Shown one piece after another: positions 1 through 8,075 of a stretch of 14,989 bases of DNA. A program made the translations under genes and the position numbers. This DNA is from DASQFD01 sp035633255 (GTDB taxonomy: Bacteria > Actinomycetota > Actinomycetes > Actinomycetales > Dermatophilaceae), in the NCBI GenBank assembly GCA_035633255.1, contig DASQFD010000056.1, forward strand, positions 1 through 14,989, written 5' to 3'. The notes beneath the pieces are model-generated. The model did no database searches. It saw only the letters and a list, made by a program, of their open reading frames with translations, and had not been told where the DNA came from. Within the stretch, counting starts at the first letter, position 1. Each line of letters starts with the position of its first letter.

Positions 1-1274
1 GAGACCGTCGAGCCGTCGGCCAGGGTGCCGCGCAGCGTGGTGACGTTGCGGAAGTCCTCGGCGACGGCGTCGGTGACCAGGCGCGAGGCGCAGCCGCGCT
101 CCTTCGCCATCAGCGGGGCGTTGACGTAGGTCACCGGGTCCTCGGTGAGGTCGGTGAACAGGCCCTTGAGCGCCGACAGCTCCCACACCGACACGTCGTG
201 CTCGGTGATCTCGCCGCGGACGTCCACGTCGAGCTGCACGGGCACCGAGCCCGCGATGGCGGTGAAGACCCGCCCCAGCTTCTCGACCAGGTCGATCCCC
301 GGACGCACCTCCTCGGCCACCACCCCACCGGAGACGTTGACGGCGTCGGGGACGAGGTCGCCGCCCAGCGCCAGCCGCACCGAGCGCGCGACCGCCACGC
401 CGGCCTTCTCCTGCGCCTCGTCGGTGGAGGCGCCGAGGTGGGGGGTTACCACGACCGACTCGTGCTCGAAGAGCGGGCTCACGGTCGTCGGCTCCTTGGC
501 GAAGACGTCGATGCCGGCTCCGGCCACGCGACCCTCGGCGATGGCGGTGGCGAGCGCCTCCTCGTCGACGATGCCGCCGCGCGCGGCGTTGACGATCCGC
601 ACCGTCGGCTTGACCTTGGCCAGCGCCTCCTTGCCGATCAGCCCCACCGTCTCCGGGGTCTTGGGCAGGTGCACGCTGATGAAGTCGGCCTCGGTGAGCA
701 GCTCGTCGAGCGTGACCAGCCGCGCCCCGACCTGGCCGGCGCGCTGCGCCGAGACGTAGGGGTCGTAGGCGAGGACCTCGGTCCCGAAGGCCTTGAGCCG
801 CTCGGCGACGAGCTGCCCGATGCGCCCGAAGCCCACGATCCCGACCTTCTTGCCGAGCAGCTCCACACCGCCGTAGGCGCTGCGCTTCCACGCGCCGCCC
901 TTGAGCGCCGAGTTCGCCGGGGCGATGTTGCGGGCCACGGCCAGGAGCAGGCCCACGGCGAGCTCGGCCGCGCTGGTGATGTTGGAGGTCGGCGCGTTGA
1001 CGACCATGACCCCGGCCTTGGTGGCGGCGTCCACGTCGACGTTGTCCAGGCCCACCCCGGCGCGGGCGACCACCTTCAGCCGCGTGGCGGCCGCGAGAGC
1101 CTCGGCGTCGATCTGGGTCGCCGACCGGACGAGCACGGCGTCCGCGTCCGCGAGGGCCGGGAGCAGCTGCTCGCGGTCGGCCCCGTCGGTGTGCCGGACC
1201 TCGAAGTCGGGGCCGAGCGCCTCGAGGGTCGCGGGCGAGAGCACCTCGGCGATGAGCACGACGGGCTTGGTCAC
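1..1274 (-). CDS. serA: D-3-phosphoglycerate dehydrogenase, 3' end beyond window
   Basis: This gene encodes the enzyme that oxidises 3-phosphoglycerate to 3-phosphohydroxypyruvate with NAD+, the first step of serine synthesis in the cytosol. My translation begins MTKPVVLIAEVLSP and gives 424 residues before the window ends. The Rossmann motif GFGRIG lies near residues 149-154. The D-2-hydroxyacid dehydrogenase catalytic residues follow as Arg near 232 (NAARGG), Glu near 261 (AKEP) and His near 279 (TPHLGAST). After about residue 320 comes a segment typical of the long actinobacterial SerA (about 530 residues with an intervening domain and an ACT domain), so roughly 100 C-terminal residues should be missing. 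The GTG start at 1274 is chosen because AGGAGAAGG lies just upstream. The start overlaps the TGA of the upstream DedA-type gene as GTGA, which implies translational coupling. The family is certain; serine feedback control through the ACT domain cannot be seen here. Confidence 0.96.
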   Translation of the reverse strand, partial: MTKPVVLIAEVLSPATLEALGPDFEVRHTDGADREQLLPALADADAVLVRSATQIDAEALAAATRLKVVARAGVGLDNVDVDAATKAGVMVVNAPTSNITSAAELAVGLLLAVARNIAPANSALKGGAWKRSAYGGVELLGKKVGIVGFGRIGQLVAERLKAFGTEVLAYDPYVSAQRAGQVGARLVTLDELLTEADFISVHLPKTPETVGLIGKEALAKVKPTVRIVNAARGGIVDEEALATAIAEGRVAGAGIDVFAKEPTTVSPLFEHESVVVTPHLGASTDEAQEKAGVAVARSVRLALGGDLVPDAVNVSGGVVAEEVRPGIDLVEKLGRVFTAIAGSVPVQLDVDVRGEITEHDVSVWELSALKGLFTDLTEDPVTYVNAPLMAKERGCASRLVTDAVAEDFRNVTTLRGTLADGSTV

Positions 1275-1810
1275 GACGGGTCCTTCTCCTGGGCTTTGTC
1301 GGGCGCTGCCATGGTATGCCGGGGCTCACCATGTGGACGCGACGGCTCGGAGGGTGGGCGGCCGGCGGCCAGCCGCCGGGACACCACGACCGTGACGCCG
1401 ACCACGGCGAGGCCCGCGAGCACCCAGCTCCACGAGGTCCGGCCCAGCACGGCGTCCACCACCGCGAGACCCACCGTGGTGTAGAGCGCCGCCCACAGCG
1501 CGGCACCCACGGTGACGGCGGGGAGGAACCGGCGCAACGGCATACGGAGCATTCCTGCTGCGGCGTTGATCGCGGACTGGACGCCGACCGTGAGGAAGCC
1601 GAGGGACACCGCGGGCGCACCGAAGCGCCGCACCCACCCCTCGGCGCGGGCGACGAGGGGGCGGTCCAGATGCCGGGCCATGCGGGAGCGCTCGCCGCCG
1701 GAGCGGAGGCCGCGGCCGACCCAGTAGGTCGCGTTGCCGCGCGCGAAGGCGCCGAGAAAGAGCACCCCGAAGGCGAGCCACACCGGCCAGCCGTCGACGA
1801 GGTCCTCCAC
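1271..1810 (-). CDS. DedA/VTT-family integral membrane protein
   Basis: This is a 179-residue protein that I assign to the DedA (VTT, SNARE-associated) family. The support is the segment GAFARGNATYWVGR near residues 20-33, which resembles the R-x-Q/N-A-T-Y-W-x-G-R signature of short actinobacterial DedA proteins, and four hydrophobic stretches near 8-24, 65-85, 96-120 and 127-144. Family members are thought to act in membrane lipid transport or flipping and proton-motive-force homeostasis; the role here is not shown. The C-terminal 30 residues are hydrophilic and proline-rich and carry the ribosome binding site of serA. The stop overlaps the serA start as GTGA, so the two genes probably form one operon. 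The start is GTG with no Shine-Dalgarno, but a TAGGCT hexamer ends six bases upstream, which suggests a leaderless message. Identity is fairly sure; the exact substrate is unknown. Confidence 0.82.
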   Translation of the reverse strand: MEDLVDGWPVWLAFGVLFLGAFARGNATYWVGRGLRSGGERSRMARHLDRPLVARAEGWVRRFGAPAVSLGFLTVGVQSAINAAAGMLRMPLRRFLPAVTVGAALWAALYTTVGLAVVDAVLGRTSWSWVLAGLAVVGVTVVVSRRLAAGRPPSEPSRPHGEPRHTMAAPDKAQEKDPS

Positions 1811-1816
1811 CCCGAC

Positions 1817-1822
1817 AGCCTA
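1817..1822 (-). promoter_or_regulatory. Candidate -10 element for a leaderless dedA-serA transcript
   Basis: On the minus strand TAGGCT fits the actinobacterial TANNNT -10 pattern. It is followed by exactly six bases and then the GTG start of the DedA-family gene, so transcription would begin at or next to the start codon. No good -35 is visible at 17-18 bases, and there is no Shine-Dalgarno. The same geometry precedes two other genes in the window. The TSS placement is inference. Confidence 0.5.
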
Positions 1823-1854
1823 GGTGGCCGCGCCGACACGCCCCGCAGGGTCGC

Positions 1855-1895
1855 GGCGGCGGGCACCCGCGCGCGCGGGAGCGGCACCCGCCGCC
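1855..1895 (-). terminator. Large GC hairpin downstream of ilvC
   Basis: A 9-bp arm (GGCGGCGGG, 1855-1863) pairs with CCCGCCGCC (1887-1895), and the interior contains the perfect 14-bp palindrome CCCGCGCGCGCGGG (1866-1879). It begins 5 bases after the ilvC stop and ends before the dedA -10 element, so it is placed to end the ilvBNC transcript. There is no U-tract, which is common for hairpin terminators in high-GC actinobacteria. It could instead stabilise the 3' end of the mRNA. Confidence 0.55.
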
Positions 1896-1899
1896 CCGG

Positions 1900-2931
<1,032 letters not shown>

Positions 2932-2965
2932 GGGGGAAGCGTCTCCTTCGTGGTGGGGTGGAGGA

Positions 2966-3478
2966 TCAGGCGCTGCGCAGCGCCCGGTCGGTGATGGAGC
3001 GCGGCCCACGGCCGATGCCCACCATCCCCGACTGGACCAGCTCACGGACGCCGTAGGGCTCGAGCACGTCGAGCAGGGCGTCGAGCTTGTCGGAGTTGCC
3101 GGTCGCCTCGATGGTGAGGGACTCGGTGGCGACGTCGACGACCTTGGCGCGGAACATCTGCACCATCTCGAGAACCTGGCTGCGGGTGGCGGGGTCGGCC
3201 CGGACCTTGATGAGCATCACCTGGCGCTGCACCGCGGACGCCGGCTCGAGCTCGACGACCTTGAGCACCTCGACGAGCTTGTTGAGCTGCTTGGTCACCT
3301 GCTCCAGCGGGAGGTCCTCGAGGTCGACGACCACCGTCATCCGGGAGATCTCGGGGTGCTCGGTCCGCCCCACCGCGAGGCTGTCGATGTTGAACCCGCG
3401 CCGCGAGAACAGGCCGGCGATTCGGGCGAGGACGCCCGGCTTGTTCTCGACGAGCACCGAAAGCGTGTGCCTGCTCAT
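2966..3478 (-). CDS. ilvN: Acetolactate synthase small (regulatory) subunit
   Basis: This 170-residue protein is the regulatory partner of IlvB: it stimulates the catalytic subunit and carries feedback inhibition by branched-chain amino acids, mainly valine. The N-terminal ACT domain starts at residue 4 (HTLSVLVENKPGVLARIAGL), followed by FSRRGFNIDSLAVGRTEHP, the family hallmark. The C-terminal domain runs from about residue 80 (QRQVMLIKVRA) to about 160 and includes SDKLDALLDVLEPYGV. The length matches the usual 160-175. The ATG at 3478 has GGAAGG just upstream and lies ten bases after the ilvB stop, so it is co-transcribed and probably coupled with ilvB. No residue that would obviously abolish feedback is visible, but resistance cannot be judged by eye. 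Confidence 0.98.
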   Translation of the reverse strand: MSRHTLSVLVENKPGVLARIAGLFSRRGFNIDSLAVGRTEHPEISRMTVVVDLEDLPLEQVTKQLNKLVEVLKVVELEPASAVQRQVMLIKVRADPATRSQVLEMVQMFRAKVVDVATESLTIEATGNSDKLDALLDVLEPYGVRELVQSGMVGIGRGPRSITDRALRSA

Positions 3479-3488
3479 GTCGCCTTCC

Positions 3489-5381
3489 TCACTCCTTGTT
3501 CTGTCCGGACGGCACGCCGTCGTGGTCGGCGTCGAGGTCCTGCTCGACGGCGTCGGACTCCTCGCGGTCCCACTGCGGGGCGGTGTCCTTGGCGACCTGG
3601 ATGAGGTCGTTGCTCACGCCCGCGGGCACCATCGGCCACACCATCGCGTCGCGGTGCACGACGAAGTCGACCACGACCGGTCGGTCGTTGATCTCCATGG
3701 CCTGGCGGATGACGTCGTCGACGTCCTCGGGCCGCTCGCAGCGGAGCCCGACGCAGCCGTAGGCGTCCGCGAGCTTGACGAAGTCCGGGATCCGCCCGTC
3801 GACCGAGGTGTGCAGGTCGGTGTTGGAGTAGCGCTCCTGGTAGAAGAGCGACTGCCACTGCCGAACCATGCCCAGGCTGGAGTTGTTGATGACGGCCACC
3901 TTGATGGGTATGCCGTTGATGGCGCAGGTCGCGAGCTCCTGGTTGGTCATCTGGAAGCAGCCGTCACCGTCGACCGCCCACACCACCCGGTCCGGCTCGC
4001 CCACCTTGGCACCCATGGCGGCCGGCACGGCATACCCCATGGTCCCCAGGCCCCCGGAGTTGAGCCACGAGTTGGGCCGCTCGTAGGGCACGAACTGCGC
4101 GGCCCACATCTGGTGCTGGCCGACGCCCGCGACGTAGACCGCCTCGGGCCCGGCGATGGCGCCGAGCCGCTCCAGGACGTACTGCGGGGCCAGCGAGCCG
4201 TCCGCGGGCGGGGTGTAGCCGACCGGGAAGGTGCGCGTCCAGGACAGCGTCCGCTCGCGCCACGCCGCGTAGTCGCCGGCACGGCCCGAGTCGATGTCGG
4301 TGTCGACCGCCTCGATGAGGTCGGCGAGGACCGCCTTGCAGTCGCCGACGATCGGCACGTCCGCCTTGCGGTTCTTGGAGATCTCGGCCGGGTCGATGTC
4401 GGCGTGGATGACCTTGGCCTCCGGAGCGAAGGTCTTCAGCTGCCCGGTGACCCGGTCGTCGAAGCGGGCGCCGAGGGCGATGAGCAGGTCGGACTTCTGC
4501 AGCGCGGTCACTGCTGCGACCGACCCGTGCATCCCGGGCATGCCCAGGTGCAGCGGGTGGCTGTCGGGCAGCGCGCCGCGCGCCATGAGCGTGGTGACGA
4601 CCGGGATCTGGGTCAGCTCGACGAACTGCCGCAGCTCCTCGCTGGCGCGCGCGCGGATCACGCCGCCGCCGACGTAGAGCACCGGGCGCTCGGCCTCGGC
4701 GATCAGCCGGCTCGCCTCGCGGATCTGCTTGGTGTGCGGGCGGGTCACCGGCCGGTAGCCGGGCAGCTCGATGCGCGGCGGCCACGAGAACAGCGTGCGC
4801 GACTGCAGGGCGTCCTTGCTGATGTCCACGAGCACCGGCCCGGGCCGGCCGGTCGCCGCGACGTGGAACGCCTCGGCGATGACCCGCGCGATGTCCTCGG
4901 CCTTGGTGACGAGGTAGTTGTGCTTGGTGATCGGCATGGTGATGCCGCGGATGTCCGCCTCCTGGAAGGCGTCGGTGCCGATCGCGGCCGACGGCACCTG
5001 CCCGGTGATGGCCACGATGGGCACCGAGTCCATGTAGGCGTCGGCGATCGCGGTCACGAGGTTGGTCGCGCCCGGCCCGGACGTGGCCATGCACACCCCG
5101 ACCCGACCGGTCGCCGCGGCATAGCCCTCGGCGGCGTGGCCGGCGCCCTGCTCGTGGCGGACCAGGATGTGGCGGACCTTGGTGGAGTCGAGCAGCGGGT
5201 CGTAGGCCGGCAGGATCGCCCCGCCGGGGATGCCGAAGACGGTGTCGACGTCCATGGCCTCGAGCGAGAGCACGAGGCTCTTGGCGCCCGTCACCTCCAA
5301 GGGCGCCTTGGCGCGCGCCTGCTGCGCGAACTGGGCGGGTGAGGGGGCGGCGGCGCGGGGGGCCGCCTCGGTGTCGCTCAC
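3489..5381 (-). CDS. ilvB: Acetolactate synthase large (catalytic) subunit
   Basis: This ThDP-, FAD- and Mg-dependent enzyme condenses two pyruvates to acetolactate, or pyruvate with 2-oxobutyrate, opening the branched-chain pathway. In the 630 residues, FGIPGGAILPAYD is at 49-61, the catalytic Glu is Glu77 in RHEQGAGHAAEGYAAATG, and GQVP...GTDAFQEADI is near 127-144. The ThDP/Mg motif runs from GDG at 472-474 to NN at 499-500, and LGMVRQW holds the conserved Trp of the herbicide site. Pro130, at the position altered in sulfonylurea-resistant enzymes, is the usual residue. The N-terminal 25 residues and the acidic last 25 are low-complexity additions. The GTG at 5381 follows GAGGAAG about ten bases upstream. 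It is the first structural gene of ilvBNC and is preceded by a leader peptide and terminator, so attenuation is expected. Confidence 0.98.
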   Translation of the reverse strand: MSDTEAAPRAAAPSPAQFAQQARAKAPLEVTGAKSLVLSLEAMDVDTVFGIPGGAILPAYDPLLDSTKVRHILVRHEQGAGHAAEGYAAATGRVGVCMATSGPGATNLVTAIADAYMDSVPIVAITGQVPSAAIGTDAFQEADIRGITMPITKHNYLVTKAEDIARVIAEAFHVAATGRPGPVLVDISKDALQSRTLFSWPPRIELPGYRPVTRPHTKQIREASRLIAEAERPVLYVGGGVIRARASEELRQFVELTQIPVVTTLMARGALPDSHPLHLGMPGMHGSVAAVTALQKSDLLIALGARFDDRVTGQLKTFAPEAKVIHADIDPAEISKNRKADVPIVGDCKAVLADLIEAVDTDIDSGRAGDYAAWRERTLSWTRTFPVGYTPPADGSLAPQYVLERLGAIAGPEAVYVAGVGQHQMWAAQFVPYERPNSWLNSGGLGTMGYAVPAAMGAKVGEPDRVVWAVDGDGCFQMTNQELATCAINGIPIKVAVINNSSLGMVRQWQSLFYQERYSNTDLHTSVDGRIPDFVKLADAYGCVGLRCERPEDVDDVIRQAMEINDRPVVVDFVVHRDAMVWPMVPAGVSNDLIQVAKDTAPQWDREESDAVEQDLDADHDGVPSGQNKE

Positions 5382-5506
5382 GTGAAGTCACTTCCTCGGG
5401 TCACGCTCGGGTGCTGGTCCACTGTCGCGCTCCCTGCCGTCAGGGTCGGTGTGGTCGGGGTGGTCGGTGGGGTTCGGTGGGCCGGTCGGGCACTGCTCCG
5501 CCCATG
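5382..5506 (-). other. C-rich ilvB 5' leader between attenuator and gene
   Basis: This untranslated stretch between the attenuator hairpin and the ilvB start holds a degenerate 9-bp repeat on the plus strand (GGTCGGTGT, GGTCGGGGT, GGTCGGTGG at 5444-5470, then looser copies to about 5490). In the transcript it reads as C- and A-rich ACCCCGACC-like units with little self-complementarity. It ends with the ilvB Shine-Dalgarno. No ORF with a convincing product is visible. Whether the C-rich part serves Rho loading is speculation. Confidence 0.5.
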
Positions 5507-5542
5507 AAAAAACCTCCGGTCCCGGACGGGGGACGACGGAGG
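5507..5542 (-). terminator. ilvBNC attenuator: intrinsic terminator in the leader
   Basis: In the transcript, CCUCCG (5542-5537) pairs with CGGAGG (5518-5513), and inside it GUCCC (5534-5530) pairs with GGGAC (5523-5519). This gives 11 bp with a two-base bulge and a six-base loop, followed directly by six U (5512-5507). It lies 24 bases downstream of the leader peptide stop and 125 bases before ilvB. This is the best intrinsic terminator in the window, and its place between a BCAA-codon leader peptide and ilvB marks it as an attenuator. The heptamer CGCCTCC of its 5' arm also occurs in the leader codons (5593-5599), so the 3' arm could pair with either. Confidence 0.85.
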
Positions 5543-5566
5543 CGCGCGCTCGGGGGACCGCTGCGG

Positions 5567-5605
5567 TCAGCCGGCGCGCCGGGAGAGTACGAGGAGGCGG
5601 GACAC
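5567..5605 (-). CDS. ilvB leader peptide (attenuation)
   Basis: This is a 12-residue reading frame, MSRLLVLSRRAG, starting at GTG 5605 and ending at TGA 5567. It contains four consecutive branched-chain codons, Leu-Leu-Val-Leu, written CTC CTC GTA CTC. GTA is a rare valine codon in this GC-rich sequence. Attenuation through short BCAA-rich leader peptides upstream of ilvBNC is established in Corynebacterium and Streptomyces, and the R-(I/L)-L-V-L core followed by basic residues agrees with what I recall of those peptides. Ribosome stalling at these codons under leucine or valine shortage should prevent formation of the terminator 24 bases downstream. There is only a weak GAGAG upstream; the start may be leaderless. 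An in-frame GTG eight codons earlier would give 20 residues. A small hairpin (GACCGC-A-GCGGTC, 5556-5568) overlaps the stop. Confidence 0.8.
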   Translation of the reverse strand: MSRLLVLSRRAG

Positions 5606-5611
5606 CCCTGA

Positions 5612-5641
5612 ACTCTCGTGCCACGGCACCGGTCTCGTCAA
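5612..5641 (-). promoter_or_regulatory. Candidate promoter of the ilvB leader and operon
   Basis: On the minus strand TTGACG (5641-5636) matches five of six bases of the -35 consensus. After 18 bases comes GAGAGT (5617-5612), a poor -10 matching at the second, fourth and sixth positions. It is followed by six bases and the leader GTG, so the transcript would begin at the leader peptide start codon. It sits 54 bases past the ilvD stop, so ilvBNC can be transcribed on its own. Confidence 0.5.
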
Positions 5642-5694
5642 CAAGTGAGACGGCCGGTCCCAGCATGCGGTCAGGCGCCGGTATGCCGGTGCGC

Positions 5695-7407
5695 TCAGTC
5701 GCAGACCGCGCCGCGGCTCGCGCTGCCGACCAGGCGGCGGTACTTGGCGAGGACGCCGCGGCGGAACTTCGGCTCGGGGTGGGTGACGCCCTCGACGCGG
5801 CGGCGGGCCAGCTCGGTGTCGTCGACGAGCAGGTCGAGCGTGCCGGAGCCGACGTCGAGCCGGATCCGGTCGCCGTCGCGCACGAACGCGATCGGCCCCT
5901 CGTCGGCGGCCTCCGGGGCGACGTGACCCACGCACAGGCCGGTCGTGCCGCCGGAGAAGCGCCCGTCGGTGATCAGGAGGACGTCCTTGCCCAGGCCCGC
6001 GCCCTTGATGGCGCCGGTGACCGCGAGCATCTCCCGCATCCCCGGACCGCCCTTGGGACCCTCGTGGCGGATGACCACGACGTCGCCCGCCCGCAGGCTG
6101 CCCTCCTCGACCGCGTCCATGGCGCCGCGCTCGCTGTCGAAGACCCGGGCGGTGCCCTCGACGACGTCGGAGTCGAAACCGGCGGACTTGACCACGGCGC
6201 CCTCGGGCGCCAGCGAGCCGGTGAGGACGGTGATGCCGCCGGTGCGGTGGATCGGCTCGGACATGGCGCGCAGGACGTGGCCGTCGGGGTCCGGCGGGGC
6301 GATGCTCGCGAGGTTCTCGGCCACGGTGCGCCCGGTGACGGTGAGGGCGTCGCCGTGCAGCAGACCGGCGTCGAGCAGCGCCTTCATGACCACCGGGACG
6401 CCGCCGACGCGGTCCACGTCGGTCATGACGTAGGAGCCGAACGGCTTGACGTCGGCGAGGTGCGGCACCCGGGCGCCGACCCGGCGGAAGTCGTCCATGG
6501 TCACCTCGACGTCGGCCTCGTGGGCGATCGCCAGCAGGTGCAGGACGGCGTTGGTGGAGCCGCCGAAGGCCATCACGACGGCGATGGCGTTCTCGAACGC
6601 CTCCTTGGTCATGACGTCGCGGGCCGTGATCCCCCGGCGCAGCATCTCCACGACCGCCTCCCCGGAGCGGCGGGCGAAGCCGTCGCGGCGGCGGTCGGTG
6701 GCCGGCGGGGCCGCGGAGCCGGGGAGCGACATCCCCATGGCCTCGGCGACGGCGGCCATGGTGTTGGCGGTGTACATCCCGCCGCAGGCGCCCTCCCCCG
6801 GGCAGATCGCCCGCTCGATGGCGTCGACGTCCTCGCGGCTCATCAACCCGCGGGCGCAGGCGCCGACCGCCTCGAACGCGTCGATGATCGTCACCTGGCG
6901 CTCGCTGCCGTCGGACATCTTGGCGATGCCGGGCAGGATCGACCCGGCGTAGAGGAACACCGAGGCCAGGTCGAGCCGCGCGGCGGCCATGAGCATGCCC
7001 GGCAGCGACTTGTCGCAGCCGGCGAGCAGCACCGAGCCGTCCAGGCGCTCGGCGTTCATCACCGTCTCCACGGAGTCGGCGATGATCTCGCGGCTGACCA
7101 GGGAGAAGTGCATCCCGTCGTGGCCCATCGAGATGCCGTCGGAGACCGAGATCGTGCCGAACTCCAAGGGATACCCGCCGCCGGCGTGGACGCCGTCCTT
7201 GACCGCCTGGGCCAGCCGGTCGAGGGAGAGGTTGCACGGGGTGATCTCGTTCCAGGAGCTCGCCACCCCGATCTGCGGCTTGGCGAAGTCCTCGTCGCCC
7301 ATGCCGACGGCGCGCAGCATGCCGCGCGCGGCCGCCCGCTCCAGCCCGTCGGTGACCTCGCGGCTGCGCGGCTTGAGGTCGTGCGTGACGTCCGGGGTGG
7401 TGCTCAT
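5695..7407 (-). CDS. ilvD: Dihydroxy-acid dehydratase
   Basis: The enzyme dehydrates 2,3-dihydroxy-isovalerate and 2,3-dihydroxy-3-methylvalerate to the 2-oxo acids, the third common step of valine/isoleucine synthesis; the isovalerate product also feeds leucine and pantothenate. The 570 residues fit the short bacterial form. The iron-sulfur ligands are Cys58 (ITPCNLSLDRL), Cys131 (LAGCDKSLPGM) and Cys208 (GEGACGGMYTANTM); the spacing matches IlvD. The DGRFSGGTTG motif near residue 476 provides the active-site serine. Whether the cluster is [2Fe-2S] or [4Fe-4S] cannot be read here. The ATG at 7407 has no good Shine-Dalgarno, but TAGAGT ends six bases before it, suggesting a leaderless message. 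The gene is followed by its own 3' region and a separate promoter for ilvBNC. A GGC-rich insert around residues 227-245 (SAAPPATDRRRDG) is within normal variation. Confidence 0.98.
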   Translation of the reverse strand: MSTTPDVTHDLKPRSREVTDGLERAAARGMLRAVGMGDEDFAKPQIGVASSWNEITPCNLSLDRLAQAVKDGVHAGGGYPLEFGTISVSDGISMGHDGMHFSLVSREIIADSVETVMNAERLDGSVLLAGCDKSLPGMLMAAARLDLASVFLYAGSILPGIAKMSDGSERQVTIIDAFEAVGACARGLMSREDVDAIERAICPGEGACGGMYTANTMAAVAEAMGMSLPGSAAPPATDRRRDGFARRSGEAVVEMLRRGITARDVMTKEAFENAIAVVMAFGGSTNAVLHLLAIAHEADVEVTMDDFRRVGARVPHLADVKPFGSYVMTDVDRVGGVPVVMKALLDAGLLHGDALTVTGRTVAENLASIAPPDPDGHVLRAMSEPIHRTGGITVLTGSLAPEGAVVKSAGFDSDVVEGTARVFDSERGAMDAVEEGSLRAGDVVVIRHEGPKGGPGMREMLAVTGAIKGAGLGKDVLLITDGRFSGGTTGLCVGHVAPEAADEGPIAFVRDGDRIRLDVGSGTLDLLVDDTELARRRVEGVTHPEPKFRRGVLAKYRRLVGSASRGAVCD

Positions 7408-7413
7408 GGGCCC

Positions 7414-7419
7414 ACTCTA
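7414..7419 (-). promoter_or_regulatory. Candidate -10 element for leaderless ilvD mRNA
   Basis: TAGAGT on the minus strand is followed by GGGCCC and then the ATG of ilvD, so the predicted +1 is the A of ATG. The wider block CCTAGAGTGGGCCCATG differs at only three positions from CCTAGGGTGGGGCGATG in front of the dehydrogenase gene at 9057. A weak -35 (GCGACC) stands 18 bases upstream. Confidence 0.55.
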
Positions 7420-7431
7420 GGAGCCGCGCGA

Positions 7432-7457
7432 CGCGCCGGTCGCGGGCGGCCGGCGCG
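7432..7457 (-). terminator. GC hairpin between the phosphatase gene and ilvD
   Basis: CGCGCCGG (7432-7439) and CCGGCGCG (7450-7457) form an 8-bp stem with a ten-base loop in the roughly 100-base gap after the SixA-like gene. It has no U-tract and overlaps the expected ilvD -35 region, so it might be a terminator, a regulatory palindrome or chance in GC-rich sequence. Confidence 0.3.
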
Positions 7458-7507
7458 CCGGCGGCGGCACGGCATACCGGCGGTGCCCGAGGGGCCGGTG
7501 GCCGCGG

Positions 7508-8032
7508 TCAGCCGCGGCAGACGTGGAAGCGGTCGAGCACCGCGTCGCCGGCCGCGAGGTCGCTCCAGTGGCCGGAGTAGCGCAGCACGGCGACGCCGCA
7601 CGTCGGGAAGCCGTGGGAGAGCAGCTCGTGCGCCTCGAGGCTGCCCTCGCCGTCGGCGAGCACGGAGGTCAGGGCCGGGATGGCGGGTGCGTGCCCGACG
7701 ACCATGACGACGTTGGCGTCGGCGTCGGCCTCCCGGACCACCTCGAGGACGGCGTCGGGGCTGGAGTTGTAGAGCCGGTGGTCGTGGTGCACCTCGGTCT
7801 CGGCGCACCCGGCCGCCCACACGTCCTCGGCGGTCTGCTGGGTCCGCGTCGACGTCGAGCAGAGGACCTCGTCGATGCCGATGTCGTGCTCGACGAGCCA
7901 CCGGCCCGCCGCCTGCGCGTCGCGGTGCCCCCGTCCGGTCAGCTCGCGCTCGTGGTCGCGGTGCCAGCCGCCCCGCTCGGCCTTGGCGTGGCGGAGCAGG
8001 ACCAGGGTGCGGTCTTCGGCGGAGCGGGTCAT
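7508..8032 (-). CDS. SixA-like histidine phosphatase
   Basis: This 174-residue protein belongs to the histidine phosphatase (phosphoglycerate mutase-like) superfamily and is closest in size and pattern to SixA phosphohistidine phosphatases. The catalytic motif is LVLLRHAKAERG with Arg14 and His15 (the phosphorylated histidine). Arg63 is in STSTRTQQTAE, and the second His114 is in VVGHAPAIPAL. RELTGRGHRDAQAAGRWL at 29-46 is typical of the short single-domain branch. E. coli SixA dephosphorylates a phosphohistidine in a phosphotransferase protein; the actinobacterial substrate is unknown and could be a small molecule. The ATG at 8032 is chosen because the family N-terminus starts right after it; the long upstream in-frame extension is antisense-like read-through of the neighbouring gene. 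GGGGAG lies 12 bases upstream, and CAAGAT sits six bases before the ATG, so leaderless initiation is possible. It follows the dehydrogenase gene after about 100 bases of repeat. Confidence 0.88.
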   Translation of the reverse strand: MTRSAEDRTLVLLRHAKAERGGWHRDHERELTGRGHRDAQAAGRWLVEHDIGIDEVLCSTSTRTQQTAEDVWAAGCAETEVHHDHRLYNSSPDAVLEVVREADADANVVMVVGHAPAIPALTSVLADGEGSLEAHELLSHGFPTCGVAVLRYSGHWSDLAAGDAVLDRFHVCRG

Positions 8033-8075
8033 GCCCCGATCTTGCTCCCCGGCCGGCCCGTTGTCAGCCACGGCC

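Noticed and set aside
198..1484. Plus-strand open frame opposite serA and the DedA gene
   Set aside because: It is antisense to serA, whose catalytic motifs are all present on the minus strand.
3087..5342. Plus-strand open frame of 751 codons opposite ilvB and ilvN
   Set aside because: It lies antisense to certain genes, with His/Asp/Val-rich composition typical of reverse-complement reading and no recognisable domain.
5388..5666. 92-codon minus-strand frame through the ilvB leader region
   Set aside because: It runs through the attenuator hairpin and its U-tract, lacks a ribosome binding site and resembles nothing; the short LLVL peptide in another frame explains the region better.
5449..7707. 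Plus-strand open frame of 752 codons opposite ilvD
   Set aside because: It is an antisense shadow of ilvD and of the ilvB leader with no family resemblance.
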